Shown piece by piece: positions 34,439 to 42,517 of a stretch of 64,000 nucleotides of DNA. The notes below the pieces were generated by a model. That model did no database searches. It saw only the letters and a program-made list of their open reading frames with translations, and was not told the DNA's origin. Numbering within the stretch: the first letter of the stretch is position 1; each line of letters opens with the position of its first letter. This stretch comes from CAYPTB01 sp964413535 (lineage in GTDB: Bacteria > Planctomycetota > UBA1135 > GCA-002686595): positions 124,001 to 188,000 of the forward strand of contig CAYPTB010000032.1 in NCBI GenBank assembly GCA_964413535.1, given 5' to 3'. A program made the translations under genes and the position numbers.

Positions 34439-35527
34439 ATGATCCGCGATCCCGGGCAGCGCGGTCTGACGCTCGTCGAGCTCGTCGTCGCGACGGGGCT
34501 CTTCGCGCTGCTCCTCGTCGCGCTGGTCGAGCTCGTCGACACGTCGCTCGGCCTGTGGAGCGCCACGGAGGCGCGCCGCGATCGGAGCGAGCAAGCGAGC
34601 GCGCTCACGGGTCTACTGGCCGAGGACCTCGGGACGTTGGAGCCGGGACCGCGCGGCGATCTCGTCGTCGATTGGGCGGCCCACGACCTCGACGGCGACG
34701 GCATCGCCGGGCTCCTCCTGCAGCGCGTGCGCCTGGTGCGGCGCGTCTCGGCCGCGCAACTGTCGCGACGCTCGGGGAGGGGAGTCGAGCGATCCGAGCA
34801 GGGCCCCCCGAGCGACGGCGTCGAATCGGCACGGCTCGGGGCGCTGGTCGAGACGGTCTGGGTGCTCTTGCCGGGCGCCGGCGCCGGAGCGCCGGGACGA
34901 CTCCTGCGCGGCGAACGGCTCTTCGGGTCGAACGAGCGCGACTCCTTCCTCGCCGCCGACTTCTTCGACGCGCGCGGCACTCCGCCCGCGGACGCCCTGA
35001 GCGTCCTGTCGGAGGAAGTCCTGTGGATCGAGCTCCTGTGCGCTTCGCAGGCGACGTCGCTCGCGGACGGGTGGCGGCGCGGCCCCGGCGCGTTCGACGC
35101 CTCCGCCGCCTGGGACGCGTGGACGTCGGGCCGGTTGGACGTCGACCTCTCGCCCTGGAACGAGCTCTCGGCCGGGATTCCGCGCGCGGGGGACCTGCCC
35201 GTCTTGCCGCGCCGCATCGGGCTCGTGCTGGAGCTCGAGCGCGCGGCCGACCGCGACCGCCGCACGACGCTCGCGGAGCCTGTCGGTCCCGGCGCGAACG
35301 CGCTCGTCCTGCGCGATCCGCGCTTCGCCCCGCCAGCCGGCGCCTTCGCGCGCCTCGGCGAGGAGTGGGTCCACGTGCGCGCCGCGGCGGGGACGCGCCT
35401 CTCCGTGGAGCGCGGCGCGCGCGGCTCGCGCCCCGCCGAGCACTCCGCGGGAACCCTCGTGCACTTCGGGACTCCGAGCGTGTGCGAGGTCGTCGTCGCC
35501 GTCCACCGCGAGGACTGGGGCCTGTGA
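34439..35527 (+). CDS. GspJ-like minor pseudopilin
   Basis: 362 residues. Prepilin start QRGLTLVELVVATGLFALLL with Gly-Leu junction and Glu5; the body matches GspJ/PulJ in order (LLAEDLGTLEPG, VVDWAAHDLDGDGIAGLLLQ, VVVAVHREDW). Near the C-terminus (about 300-355) sits one copy of the module seen in the K-type protein (RLGEEWVHVRAAAG…SVERGARGS…H…GTLVHF). ATG one base after the previous stop, with GGGAGGAG upstream. J normally forms the tip complex with I and K, which flank it here. Confidence 0.78.
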   Translation: MIRDPGQRGLTLVELVVATGLFALLLVALVELVDTSLGLWSATEARRDRSEQASALTGLLAEDLGTLEPGPRGDLVVDWAAHDLDGDGIAGLLLQRVRLVRRVSAAQLSRRSGRGVERSEQGPPSDGVESARLGALVETVWVLLPGAGAGAPGRLLRGERLFGSNERDSFLAADFFDARGTPPADALSVLSEEVLWIELLCASQATSLADGWRRGPGAFDASAAWDAWTSGRLDVDLSPWNELSAGIPRAGDLPVLPRRIGLVLELERAADRDRRTTLAEPVGPGANALVLRDPRFAPPAGAFARLGEEWVHVRAAAGTRLSVERGARGSRPAEHSAGTLVHFGTPSVCEVVVAVHREDWGL

Positions 35528-36033
35528 AGCCGCGCGTCACGAAAGCGAGCGGGTTCACCCTGATCGAGGTCGTGCTCTCGCTCGGCCTCCTGCTGCTCGG
35601 AGCGACGGTGATCCTCTCGCTCCTGTCGTTCGGCGCCGGCATGGCGCGCACGGCTCGGCTCTCCGCGCTCACGGCGCTCGCCGTGGAGGCGGTCGTCCGG
35701 GACCTCGAGGAAGGCCTGTTCCCGCTCGAAGCGGACGGCGGCGCGGGCGAGCCGCGCTCCATCGAGGCGCGCCCCGTCCCCGGTCGCGCGGAGCTCGTCT
35801 ACTTCGCGTGGGCGACGCCGCGCGGCGCTTTGGACGGCGACGGCCCGGGCCCGGGCGGCACGAGCGAGTACCAGGTCGACGTCGAGATCCGCTGGTCGGC
35901 CACGCCCGAGGCGCGCGGTCGCCGTTTCTCGGTCTTGCTCCTGCGCGAGGTCCCCTTCGGCGAGCGCATGCGGCGCGCGCTCGCGCGACCGCCCGACGAC
36001 TCCGGAGCCGCAACGGAAGGAAAGGACATCTAG
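35524..36033 (+). CDS. GspI/PilV-like minor pseudopilin
   Basis: 169 residues. Prepilin start KASGFTLIEVVLSLGLLLLG (Gly-Phe junction, Glu5) and a short globular part (AELVYFAWATPRG, YQVDVEIRWSATPEARGRR). GTGA overlap with the J-type gene. The TAG stop is supplied by the CTAG at the left end of the inserted element (36030-36195). Because CTAG is the presumed target duplication, the reading frame end was probably the same before insertion. Confidence 0.78.
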   Translation: MKPRVTKASGFTLIEVVLSLGLLLLGATVILSLLSFGAGMARTARLSALTALAVEAVVRDLEEGLFPLEADGGAGEPRSIEARPVPGRAELVYFAWATPRGALDGDGPGPGGTSEYQVDVEIRWSATPEARGRRFSVLLLREVPFGERMRRALARPPDDSGAATEGKDI

Positions 36034-36195
36034 TGTCCCGAACCAGAAGTTCGCAAAAAAAATCGAGCCGCCTGCGGCTCCCTGGCTGCGTTGCGCCTCC
36101 TCCGAAACTCGATCAGAGTCAGGTCGTCGGCGCGCCTTGCCAGGAAGCCCCATTCGACGCGCTTTTTCTCGCGAACTTCTGGTTCGAGACACTAG
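36030..36195. mobile_element. MITE-like element with 21-bp terminal inverted repeats and CTAG duplication
   Basis: Terminal repeats at 36034-36054 and 36171-36191 pair at 20 of 21 positions (TGTC[C/T]CGAACC at the ends). CTAG flanks both sides (36030-36033 and 36192-36195), as in a 4-bp target duplication. The 158-bp core has an A-tract, hairpin GAGCCGCCTGCGGCTC (36065-36080) and further imperfect inverted symmetry (CTCCCTGGCTGC against CTTCCTGGCAAG), but no transposase. IS5-family elements can target CTAG; that parentage is a guess. Removing core plus one CTAG restores a tight gene junction. Confidence 0.72.
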
Positions 36196-36197
36196 TG

Positions 36198-37700
36198 ATG
36201 ATCGGCCGATTCTCAGCCTGCGCGGTCGTGCTGCTCGCCGGCGCGCCCCTCGCCGCCCAGGAGGACGAGACGATGCTGGGTCTGCGCGACGGCGGCGTGC
36301 TGTGGGGGAAGATCAGCGAGCACGACGAGAACGGTGTCGAGTTCGTGCGCCTCGACAACGGGGGGCGTGTGCGGCTCGCGTGGGACCTCCTCGATCCGCG
36401 CTTCGAGCGCGAGCTGCGCGAGCGCCTGGGCTATCTCGACCTGGCCGGGGACGAGCTCCTCGTGACGGCAGACCTCCTGCGCACGATCGACGGGCAAGAG
36501 ATCGTCGGGCTGATCGTGCACCACACGGACGACGCCGTGCACGTGAAGACGGCGAGCACATTGGTGGCGATCCCGAAGCTGCGCATCGCCGGACCGGCGA
36601 CGCTCGTCCGCGTCCCCGCGCTCGACGTCTACACGAAGGCCGAGCTGTACCAGCTCGAGAGCGCCGCGCGTCGCGACGAGTTGGAGGCCGGAGGTGCGCG
36701 CGGCGCGGCGGCGCACTTCGCCCTGGCGCAGTACTGCGAGCGCATCCTCGACTACGCGAACGCCGTGGTGCACTACGAGCAGGCGCGTGCCGAGGACCCG
36801 GGCTTCCGCCCGCGGGACCTGGCCGACGCGACGGCGCGGGCCGAGCGCAAGGCCGCGGCGCAGGAGCAGGTCGACTTCCTGGGCGAGATTCGCCGCGAGC
36901 GCCAGCGCGGGAACTACGAGCGCGCCCTGTCGCTCGCGGCGTCCTTCCCGAGCCTGTTCCCGAAGAGCCCGCTGTTCGAGGAGCTGTACGAGCTGCGCGC
37001 CAGCGTCGAGCGTTCCCGCCTGGGCGCGCTCACGAAAGCCGTCGCGGAGCGTTGGCACCACTGGGCCGGGCGGCTCGCGAGCCAGGCCGCGCGCGAGCTC
37101 GACTTCGACGCCGCTGCGGCGTGGGTCGAACGACGCATGGGCGAGGAAGTCCTGTCCGCCGTGGCCGGCGACCTGCGCGGGATCGATTCGGGGATCACGC
37201 CCGAGCGCGTGCGCGAGCTCTGGTTCGCGCGCGACGAGAAGCGCATCCACCGCGCGAGCTACGGCAGCGGCACCTGGCTGCTCGGGGACGAGAAGGCGCG
37301 TGCTGGGTTGGAGGTAGACCGCGGCGCCAACCCACCGAAGAGCGAGCGCGATGCGGCGCGCGAGGATCTCGAGGACCGCATCCGCCGTTTCCTCGCGCAG
37401 CAAGGGACAGGCTCGCGCGGGGGCCGCGCCCGGACGGAGATCGAGCCGGCCGACTACTGGAAGACCTGGACCAGCGCGGGGCGGGCCCAATGGCTGCTCG
37501 CGCACTACGCGGAATTCGGCGGGGACATGGAGCTGCGCGACGTCCAGTTCCGCGCGTGCGGGGAGTGCGGGGGCACGGGCGTCAACGCGATCGAGTATTC
37601 GGGACCGGCCGTCAGCGGTTCGTCGCCCTCGCGAACCAGCCGGCTCGCCTGCCCGATCTGCCAGCACGTTGGTATCGTGCGCCGCGTCGTCTACCGCTGA
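36198..37700 (+). CDS. Secreted protein with C-terminal double-CxxC zinc-ribbon-like motif
   Basis: 500 residues: signal peptide (MIGRFSACAVVLLAGAPLAAQ), an early beta segment (LGLRDGGVLWGKISEHDENG and VEFVRLDNGGRVRLAWDLL), a helical TPR-like middle (ALAQYCERILDYANAVVHYE), and a C-terminal CGECGG … CPIC pair of CxxC motifs. No known family. ATG 36198 lies 2 bp after the element's CTAG and has no Shine-Dalgarno of its own; GTG 36195 is an alternative. Before insertion, AAAGGA at 36021-36026 would have been 9 nt from this ATG. Position after the pseudopilin genes suggests it once belonged to that operon. Confidence 0.65.
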   Translation: MIGRFSACAVVLLAGAPLAAQEDETMLGLRDGGVLWGKISEHDENGVEFVRLDNGGRVRLAWDLLDPRFERELRERLGYLDLAGDELLVTADLLRTIDGQEIVGLIVHHTDDAVHVKTASTLVAIPKLRIAGPATLVRVPALDVYTKAELYQLESAARRDELEAGGARGAAAHFALAQYCERILDYANAVVHYEQARAEDPGFRPRDLADATARAERKAAAQEQVDFLGEIRRERQRGNYERALSLAASFPSLFPKSPLFEELYELRASVERSRLGALTKAVAERWHHWAGRLASQAARELDFDAAAAWVERRMGEEVLSAVAGDLRGIDSGITPERVRELWFARDEKRIHRASYGSGTWLLGDEKARAGLEVDRGANPPKSERDAAREDLEDRIRRFLAQQGTGSRGGRARTEIEPADYWKTWTSAGRAQWLLAHYAEFGGDMELRDVQFRACGECGGTGVNAIEYSGPAVSGSSPSRTSRLACPICQHVGIVRRVVYR

Positions 37701-37713
37701 TCCCCGAGGTCGC

Positions 37714-38730
37714 ATGGTCTCCCGCACGCTCGTCGCCGTCCTCCTGCTCACGGCTTGCGCCACGCCGCCGCCCGCGAAGCAGGTCTTCGCCCCGCCCCGG
37801 CCCGCGCCTGCGCCGAGCAGCGTGGCGCCCGAGCCCGAGGACGCGGGCAGCGTCTCGCAGCAAGCGGTCGAGCCCCGGAGCGCGGCGCGGCCGACCTCGG
37901 GCTCGGTCCCCGCCGCGGGCGATTCGGTCGTGCTGCGGGTGGACGGCGAGGCGGTGGGCGTGTCGGAGCTGCTCGCCTTGTGGTGGCACCGCGCGCCGGC
38001 GGAAGTCCGTGCGCATCTCGCCGTGATCCTCGATCACAAGCTCGGGCTCCTCGAGGGCAAGCGCCTCGGCATCGTGCTGTCGCCGGAGGCGATCGACGCG
38101 GCGGTGATCGCCGTGCGCAGCGAGATGGAAGCCCAGCTCGCGGAGAACAAGCCGGGCACCACGCTGGAGGAGTACGTGAGCGGCCGGCTCGGCCTCGACC
38201 CCGCACGCTACCTCGCGTTCGTGCGCGAGCGTCAGATCCAGTCCATGATGCTCGAGCGCGTGGTGAGGGCCTGGATCCTCTCGCAGGAGCGCGCGCGGAT
38301 CCGCGTGATCATCGTCACCGAGGAGGACGAAGCGGCGCAGGTCAAGGAGGCCCTGGATGCGGGGCGCCCCTTCGACGAGGTCGCCGCCGAGCTCTCGCGC
38401 GACGAGTCCGCCACGCGCGGAGGTCAGATGGCTCCGATCGTTCGGGGCGCGGACAGCTTGCTCTCGCGGCTCGCCTTCACGACGCCGAAGGGGGGCGTGT
38501 TCGGACCGGTGGAAGAGCGCGGCGGGATCTTGTGGCTGCAGGTCGAAGACTTCCCCGCGCCGCTGCAGGGTCTGTGGGCCGACATCGCACCGGCGGTGGA
38601 AGCGAGCCTTGCCGCGGAGCCTCTCGACGAAGCCGAGCGGGAGCAGTGGTGGCGCTTCACCGCCCAGCGCCACGAGGTCGATCTCGGACCGTTCTACTCC
38701 CTCGTCGGAGAGCCCGCTCCCCGGCGTTGA
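37714..38730 (+). CDS. Parvulin-type (PpiC) peptidyl-prolyl isomerase lipoprotein
   Basis: 338 residues: a lipoprotein signal (MVSRTLVAVLLLTAC, Cys15), a long Pro/Ala-rich spacer, a SurA-like N-terminal helical part (AHLAVILDHKLGLLEGKRLG, MLERVVRAWILSQE) and a parvulin domain (RIRVIIVTEEDEAAQV, AAELSRDESATRGGQM, GGVFGPVEERGGILWLQV). It should help fold outer-membrane or periplasmic proteins. ATG with GAGG 5 nt upstream, 13 bp after the previous stop. Confidence 0.78.
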   Translation: MVSRTLVAVLLLTACATPPPAKQVFAPPRPAPAPSSVAPEPEDAGSVSQQAVEPRSAARPTSGSVPAAGDSVVLRVDGEAVGVSELLALWWHRAPAEVRAHLAVILDHKLGLLEGKRLGIVLSPEAIDAAVIAVRSEMEAQLAENKPGTTLEEYVSGRLGLDPARYLAFVRERQIQSMMLERVVRAWILSQERARIRVIIVTEEDEAAQVKEALDAGRPFDEVAAELSRDESATRGGQMAPIVRGADSLLSRLAFTTPKGGVFGPVEERGGILWLQVEDFPAPLQGLWADIAPAVEASLAAEPLDEAEREQWWRFTAQRHEVDLGPFYSLVGEPAPRR

Positions 38731-38768
38731 GTGTGCGCGTTCGCATGGAAGGACGCGCGACCCGACCC

Positions 38769-38797
38769 TTGACCCGAGCAGCGGGAAGGCGGATGCT
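38769..38797 (+). promoter_or_regulatory. Possible sigma-70-type promoter of scpB
   Basis: TTGACC (38769-38774, 5 of 6 matches) is separated by 17 bp from GATGCT (38792-38797, 3 of 6). The predicted start would lie about 25-30 nt before the scpB ATG at 38831, inside the 100-bp gap. Confidence 0.35.
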
Positions 38798-38830
38798 CCA
38801 CGCGCCGTTCGCACGCGGACGGAATCACGG

Positions 38831-39550
38831 ATGCAGGTCGACCTCTTGCGCAGCGACGAGCGTGTGCCGCCCGACTTCGAGCCCGCCGCCGAAGGTTCCG
38901 CGACTCCGCACGGCTCGGACGCCGCCGTCCCCGAGCCGGAGCCCGAGCCGAACGAAGAAGACGAGGCGTCCCGGGCGACCGGTGGGGAGGAGCTCGAGCC
39001 AAGGGACGCGCACGGGGACGCGCACGAGCGCGATCCGGTCGAGCTCTCGCGGGAGCTCTTCGCGCTCCTGTTCGCCTCCCCCGGTCCGCTGACGGAGGCC
39101 CGTCTGGCGGGACTGCTCGGGATGCGCGGGAAGGGGGCTCCGGCCGAGGCCTTGGCCGACTTGCAGGAGCGCCTCGAGGCCCAGGGCGTGCCCCTCGTCC
39201 TGAAGTCCGTGGCCGGTGGGTGGCGCCTGTTCACGCGGCCGGAGATGGGCGAGCTCCTCGGTCGACTCGCGGAGCGCCGGCCCGAGAAGATCAGCCCGGC
39301 GGCCCTCGAGACCCTCTCGATCATCGCCTACCGCCAACCGGTCACGAAGGGCGAGATCGAAGCCGTGCGCGGCGTCGGCTCGGGACCGGTGCTGCGCAGC
39401 CTGGTCGATCGCCGGCTCGTGCGCGTCACGGGACGGGCGGAGCTGCCGGGTTCCCCGCTCCTGTACGGGACGACGCGCGAGTTCCTCGAGACGTTCGGCC
39501 TCGACACCCTCGCGGATCTGCCCCGCGACGGCGAGCTCACCCGCGAGTGA
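38831..39550 (+). CDS. scpB: Segregation and condensation protein ScpB
   Basis: 239 residues. Two winged-helix domains: first (RELFALLFASPGPLTEARLAGLLG, VAGGWRLFTRPEMGELLGRL) and second with the ScpB signature SPAALETLSIIAYRQPVTKG, IEAVRGVGSGPVLRSLVDR and LPGSPLLYGTTREFLETFG. It binds kleisin ScpA in the SMC complex. An acidic N-terminal extension (about 30-65, Glu/Pro-rich) precedes the domain. ScpA is not in the window. Confidence 0.92.
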   Translation: MQVDLLRSDERVPPDFEPAAEGSATPHGSDAAVPEPEPEPNEEDEASRATGGEELEPRDAHGDAHERDPVELSRELFALLFASPGPLTEARLAGLLGMRGKGAPAEALADLQERLEAQGVPLVLKSVAGGWRLFTRPEMGELLGRLAERRPEKISPAALETLSIIAYRQPVTKGEIEAVRGVGSGPVLRSLVDRRLVRVTGRAELPGSPLLYGTTREFLETFGLDTLADLPRDGELTRE

Positions 39551-39595
39551 CGCGCGGTGCTCGCGCCTCGAGGCCTCTCCGAGGGTTCGCCCAGC

Positions 39596-39625
39596 TTGCA
39601 CCCCTCGCTCGGCGCTCCGTACACT
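39596..39625 (+). promoter_or_regulatory. Possible promoter of the PpiD/SurA-like gene
   Basis: TTGCAC (39596-39601) and TACACT (39620-39625) are 18 bp apart. The -10 box matches 4 of 6; the -35 box matches only at TTG. The leader to ATG 39732 would be about 100 nt. Confidence 0.3.
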
Positions 39626-39731
39626 CCTCGCCCGCCTTGTTGGCCGAAGCTCCCCGTGGAAGCCCGCCCGGCCTGCTCGTTCGGAGCGCATCCGAGACCC
39701 TAGGGATTTGCGGCAAGGCGCCGCCGGCAAC

Positions 39732-41729
39732 ATGTCCAGCAAGTCGAAGAAGTCCGCTCCCGCTTCGGGCAAGAAGCCCCGTTCGACCGCCGCGGCGGGA
39801 GCCGAGTCGGCGATCGGCGCTTCGGAGAAGCACGAGATCGGCGAGGTGGTGGAGGAGGTGCTCCACGTCCCGACGGGCAAGAGCCCCTTGCGCTTCCTGC
39901 TCGTCGTGCTCCTGGTGATCGTGTTGACCGCGCTCTTCGCGGTCGATCCAGGCAACCTGCTGACCGCTATGCGCGGCGGCGGCGGGAGCTACATGACCTG
40001 GAACCACCCGAGCCAGGGAGAGATCGAGGTCTCGCCGGGCCAGTTCCGGAACGCGTCCCGGCGGCTCAACGACTACATGGGTCTGTTCAACGTCCGCACG
40101 ACCGCCGAGGACACGGCGAGCTTCCTCGTGCTCGACGCGCTCGCGCAGGACTCGGGCATCCGCATCACCGACGAGGAGCTCAGGAAACGCTTGAGCGAGC
40201 TGGCCGCCGCCTTCGGGGACGCTGCGGCCCTCAAGCAGTTCATGCAGACCCGGACGGAGGGCGGCATCCGGGGCTTCGAGGAGACGATGCGCCAGAAGCT
40301 GAGCGGGGACCGCTACGTCAAGCTCCTCGCCTTCATGGCCGCGACGCCCGATCCGGAAGCCATCGAGAAGGTCTGGCTCGCCGCCCATCAGGAGCGCGCG
40401 TTCGACTACCTCGAGCTCGAGCAGGACGCCTTGACGGACGAAGCCCGAGCCGAGCTCCCCGACGACGCCGCCCTCGAGCAATGGCTCGCCGAGCGCGACG
40501 AGTTCGAGAAGCATGACTTCCAGGAACCCGAGCGCATGCGCGCGGAGCTCGTGGGGTTCTTGTTCGACGGCGAGAACGACGCAGCCGGGTTGCTCGAGCG
40601 CTATCCCGAGAGCGCGGCGCCGGTGGACGAGCACGATCACGAAGACGGGCACGAAGACGGGCACGACCACGAATCGGAAAGCGCGCAGGACGCGGAGGGG
40701 TCCGAGGCGGTCGGGGAGGCGGAGGCCGCGCAGGCCCTCGCCCAGAAGTACTACGATGGCGTGCTCTACTGGCGCTTCGAGCGTCCCGTGGCGGAAGGGG
40801 AAGCGCCGGCCGACGACTTCACGGCGCGTTACTTCTCCTTCGAGGAAGTCGAGGCGATCGCCGCGCGCGAAGCCCCGGTCTACTTCGCCATGGAGCGCTG
40901 GATCGGCGACCTGCGCAAGCGCACGATCGACGGCGAAGAGATCGATCTCGAGGCGGAGGCGCGCTCGCTCGGGTTGTCCTACCGGCCGGCGGTCGACTCG
41001 CTCTCCGGCGAAGAGTGGAGCGAGGTCTCGGGCTTCGGCGGTCCGTCGCTCGGAATCCGCCTCTCGCGGCTCGCGGAGAACGAGTTCACTCCCGGGTTGA
41101 TGATCGAGAAGGGGGCGATCATGATCGGACGGCTCGCCGAGAAGACGGCGTCGTTCCTGCCCGAATTCGCGGTCGTGCGCGACGACGTCGCACAGGCGTG
41201 GATCGATGCGCGCGCGGGTGAGCTCGCCGTCGCGCGTCTGGCCGCTTTGCGCGACGGATTCGAGCCCCTCCCCGAAGAGCCTGAGGATCCCGAGGACCCC
41301 GAGGACGACGGGGAAGCCGATACGGAGCCGCTCCCGCACGCGACGGAGACGGAGTTCGCGGAGGCCGCGGCCGCCATCGGGCTCGAGGTGAAGCGCCGGC
41401 CGCACATGGAGGACGCATTCGCCATGTCGCGCGATCCCGACGCAGAGCTTCCCGGTCACACCTACATCCGCAACCACACCGCCGAACTCTCGTCGCTGGC
41501 GGAGGGCGAGCTCGCGCCGCCCGGGCTCGCGGCGGACGGAGCGCGCGCGTTCCTCGTGCGCGCCGCCGGATCGCGTGATCCGGAGGCGTGGAAGATGTCG
41601 CCGCTCGAGTACGAGCAGAGCACCCGTGTCTGGGAGTACCAGATCGCGATGGATTTCATCCGCGACAACTTCTCGTTCGAGGCGCTCGCCGAGAAGTACG
41701 CGATCAGTCTGCCGCGGTCGGAGGAGTAG
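39732..41729 (+). CDS. PpiD/SurA-like membrane-anchored chaperone
   Basis: 665 residues. A basic, Ser/Lys-rich cytoplasmic start, one helix (about 56-75, RFLLVVLLVIVLTALFAV), a SurA-N-like domain (TAEDTASFLVLDALAQDSGI, ITDEELRKRLSELAAAFGD) and long periplasmic helices repeating the chaperone fold (VRDDVAQAWIDARAGELAVA). No intact parvulin active-site pattern is evident. A His/Asp-rich loop at about 299-316 (DEHDHEDGHEDGHDHESE, encoded partly by 12-bp repeats at 40641-40664) may bind metal. Likely helps envelope protein folding. Its 3' end overlaps the methyltransferase gene on the other strand by 26 bp. Confidence 0.68.
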   Translation: MSSKSKKSAPASGKKPRSTAAAGAESAIGASEKHEIGEVVEEVLHVPTGKSPLRFLLVVLLVIVLTALFAVDPGNLLTAMRGGGGSYMTWNHPSQGEIEVSPGQFRNASRRLNDYMGLFNVRTTAEDTASFLVLDALAQDSGIRITDEELRKRLSELAAAFGDAAALKQFMQTRTEGGIRGFEETMRQKLSGDRYVKLLAFMAATPDPEAIEKVWLAAHQERAFDYLELEQDALTDEARAELPDDAALEQWLAERDEFEKHDFQEPERMRAELVGFLFDGENDAAGLLERYPESAAPVDEHDHEDGHEDGHDHESESAQDAEGSEAVGEAEAAQALAQKYYDGVLYWRFERPVAEGEAPADDFTARYFSFEEVEAIAAREAPVYFAMERWIGDLRKRTIDGEEIDLEAEARSLGLSYRPAVDSLSGEEWSEVSGFGGPSLGIRLSRLAENEFTPGLMIEKGAIMIGRLAEKTASFLPEFAVVRDDVAQAWIDARAGELAVARLAALRDGFEPLPEEPEDPEDPEDDGEADTEPLPHATETEFAEAAAAIGLEVKRRPHMEDAFAMSRDPDAELPGHTYIRNHTAELSSLAEGELAPPGLAADGARAFLVRAAGSRDPEAWKMSPLEYEQSTRVWEYQIAMDFIRDNFSFEALAEKYAISLPRSEE

Positions 41730-42507
41730 CGCAGGGCGGCGTCGGCCGGCGCGCGAGCGCCGCGATGGAGTGACCCACGGGCACGTCGAGGTGCTTCGAC
41801 ACGGCGAGTTCGCACGCGAACACGCGGTGCAGCAGGCCGTGGACGAACCCCGGAATGGGCCAGCTCAAGTTCGTGTGCTGCGGCTCCGCCCGCGCCGGGA
41901 GCAACGCCTCGACGGCTTTGATCGCCAGCACGGCCGGGAGGATCAACGGGAAGAGCAGGACGTTGCTGTGGGTGTTGCGCTCGACCGCGAAGCCCGCGCG
42001 CTCGAGCAGGAGGCGCATGCTCGCGCGCGTGTAGCGGCGCTCGTGCCGGGCGATGCGGTCGTTGTTGCTGTAGAGGAACGGAAAGGCGGGAACGCTCAGG
42101 AACACGACGCCTCCCGGACGCAGGACGCGGTGGACCTCGCGCATCGCGCGCAGGTCGTCGGGGACGTGCTCCACGGTGTCGAACAGGCACACGAGGTCGA
42201 AGCTCGGGTCGGCGTAGGGCAGGGAGTAACCGTCGACGACCACGCCGCGCCCGAAGCCGCGCGTGCGGCAGTGTGCGAGGCTCTCGCGCGAGATGTCGGC
42301 CGGATAGGTGTGCTCCGCCAGCTCCGCGAGGCCCGCCAGGAACCCTCCCATCCCGCAGCCGAGGTCGAGCGCGCGCTCGACGCGCGCGCCCGCGAGGTAG
42401 CGCGGCAGCCAGTGCCGCAGGAGCCCGAAGTACACCGAGCGGCGCCCCCTGAACCACCAGTGCTCCCCTTCGAGGTCGCGGAACTGCTCGTAGGCGGTCG
42501 GTTCCAT
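41704..42507 (-). CDS. Class I SAM-dependent methyltransferase
   Basis: 267 residues. SAM motif I RALDLGCGMGGFLAGL (about 44-60), acidic-loop region VVVDGYSLPYADPSFDLVCLFDTVEHV, and LRPGGVVFLSVPAF, then a C-terminal hydrophobic stretch (LLFPLILPAVLAIKAVEALL) that may touch the membrane. Such enzymes modify sugars or lipids. It lies 10 bp after the second methyltransferase gene on the same strand, so the two probably act on the same glycan or lipid. Confidence 0.8.
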   Translation of the reverse strand: MEPTAYEQFRDLEGEHWWFRGRRSVYFGLLRHWLPRYLAGARVERALDLGCGMGGFLAGLAELAEHTYPADISRESLAHCRTRGFGRGVVVDGYSLPYADPSFDLVCLFDTVEHVPDDLRAMREVHRVLRPGGVVFLSVPAFPFLYSNNDRIARHERRYTRASMRLLLERAGFAVERNTHSNVLLFPLILPAVLAIKAVEALLPARAEPQHTNLSWPIPGFVHGLLHRVFACELAVSKHLDVPVGHSIAALARRPTPPCATPPTAAD

Positions 42508-42517
42508 GCCCGAGGCG

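Noticed and set aside
36034..36191. Terminators formed by the terminal repeats of the element
   Set aside because: Each end can fold (CGAAC/GTTCG), but the T-runs lie on the wrong side of the hairpins for either strand.
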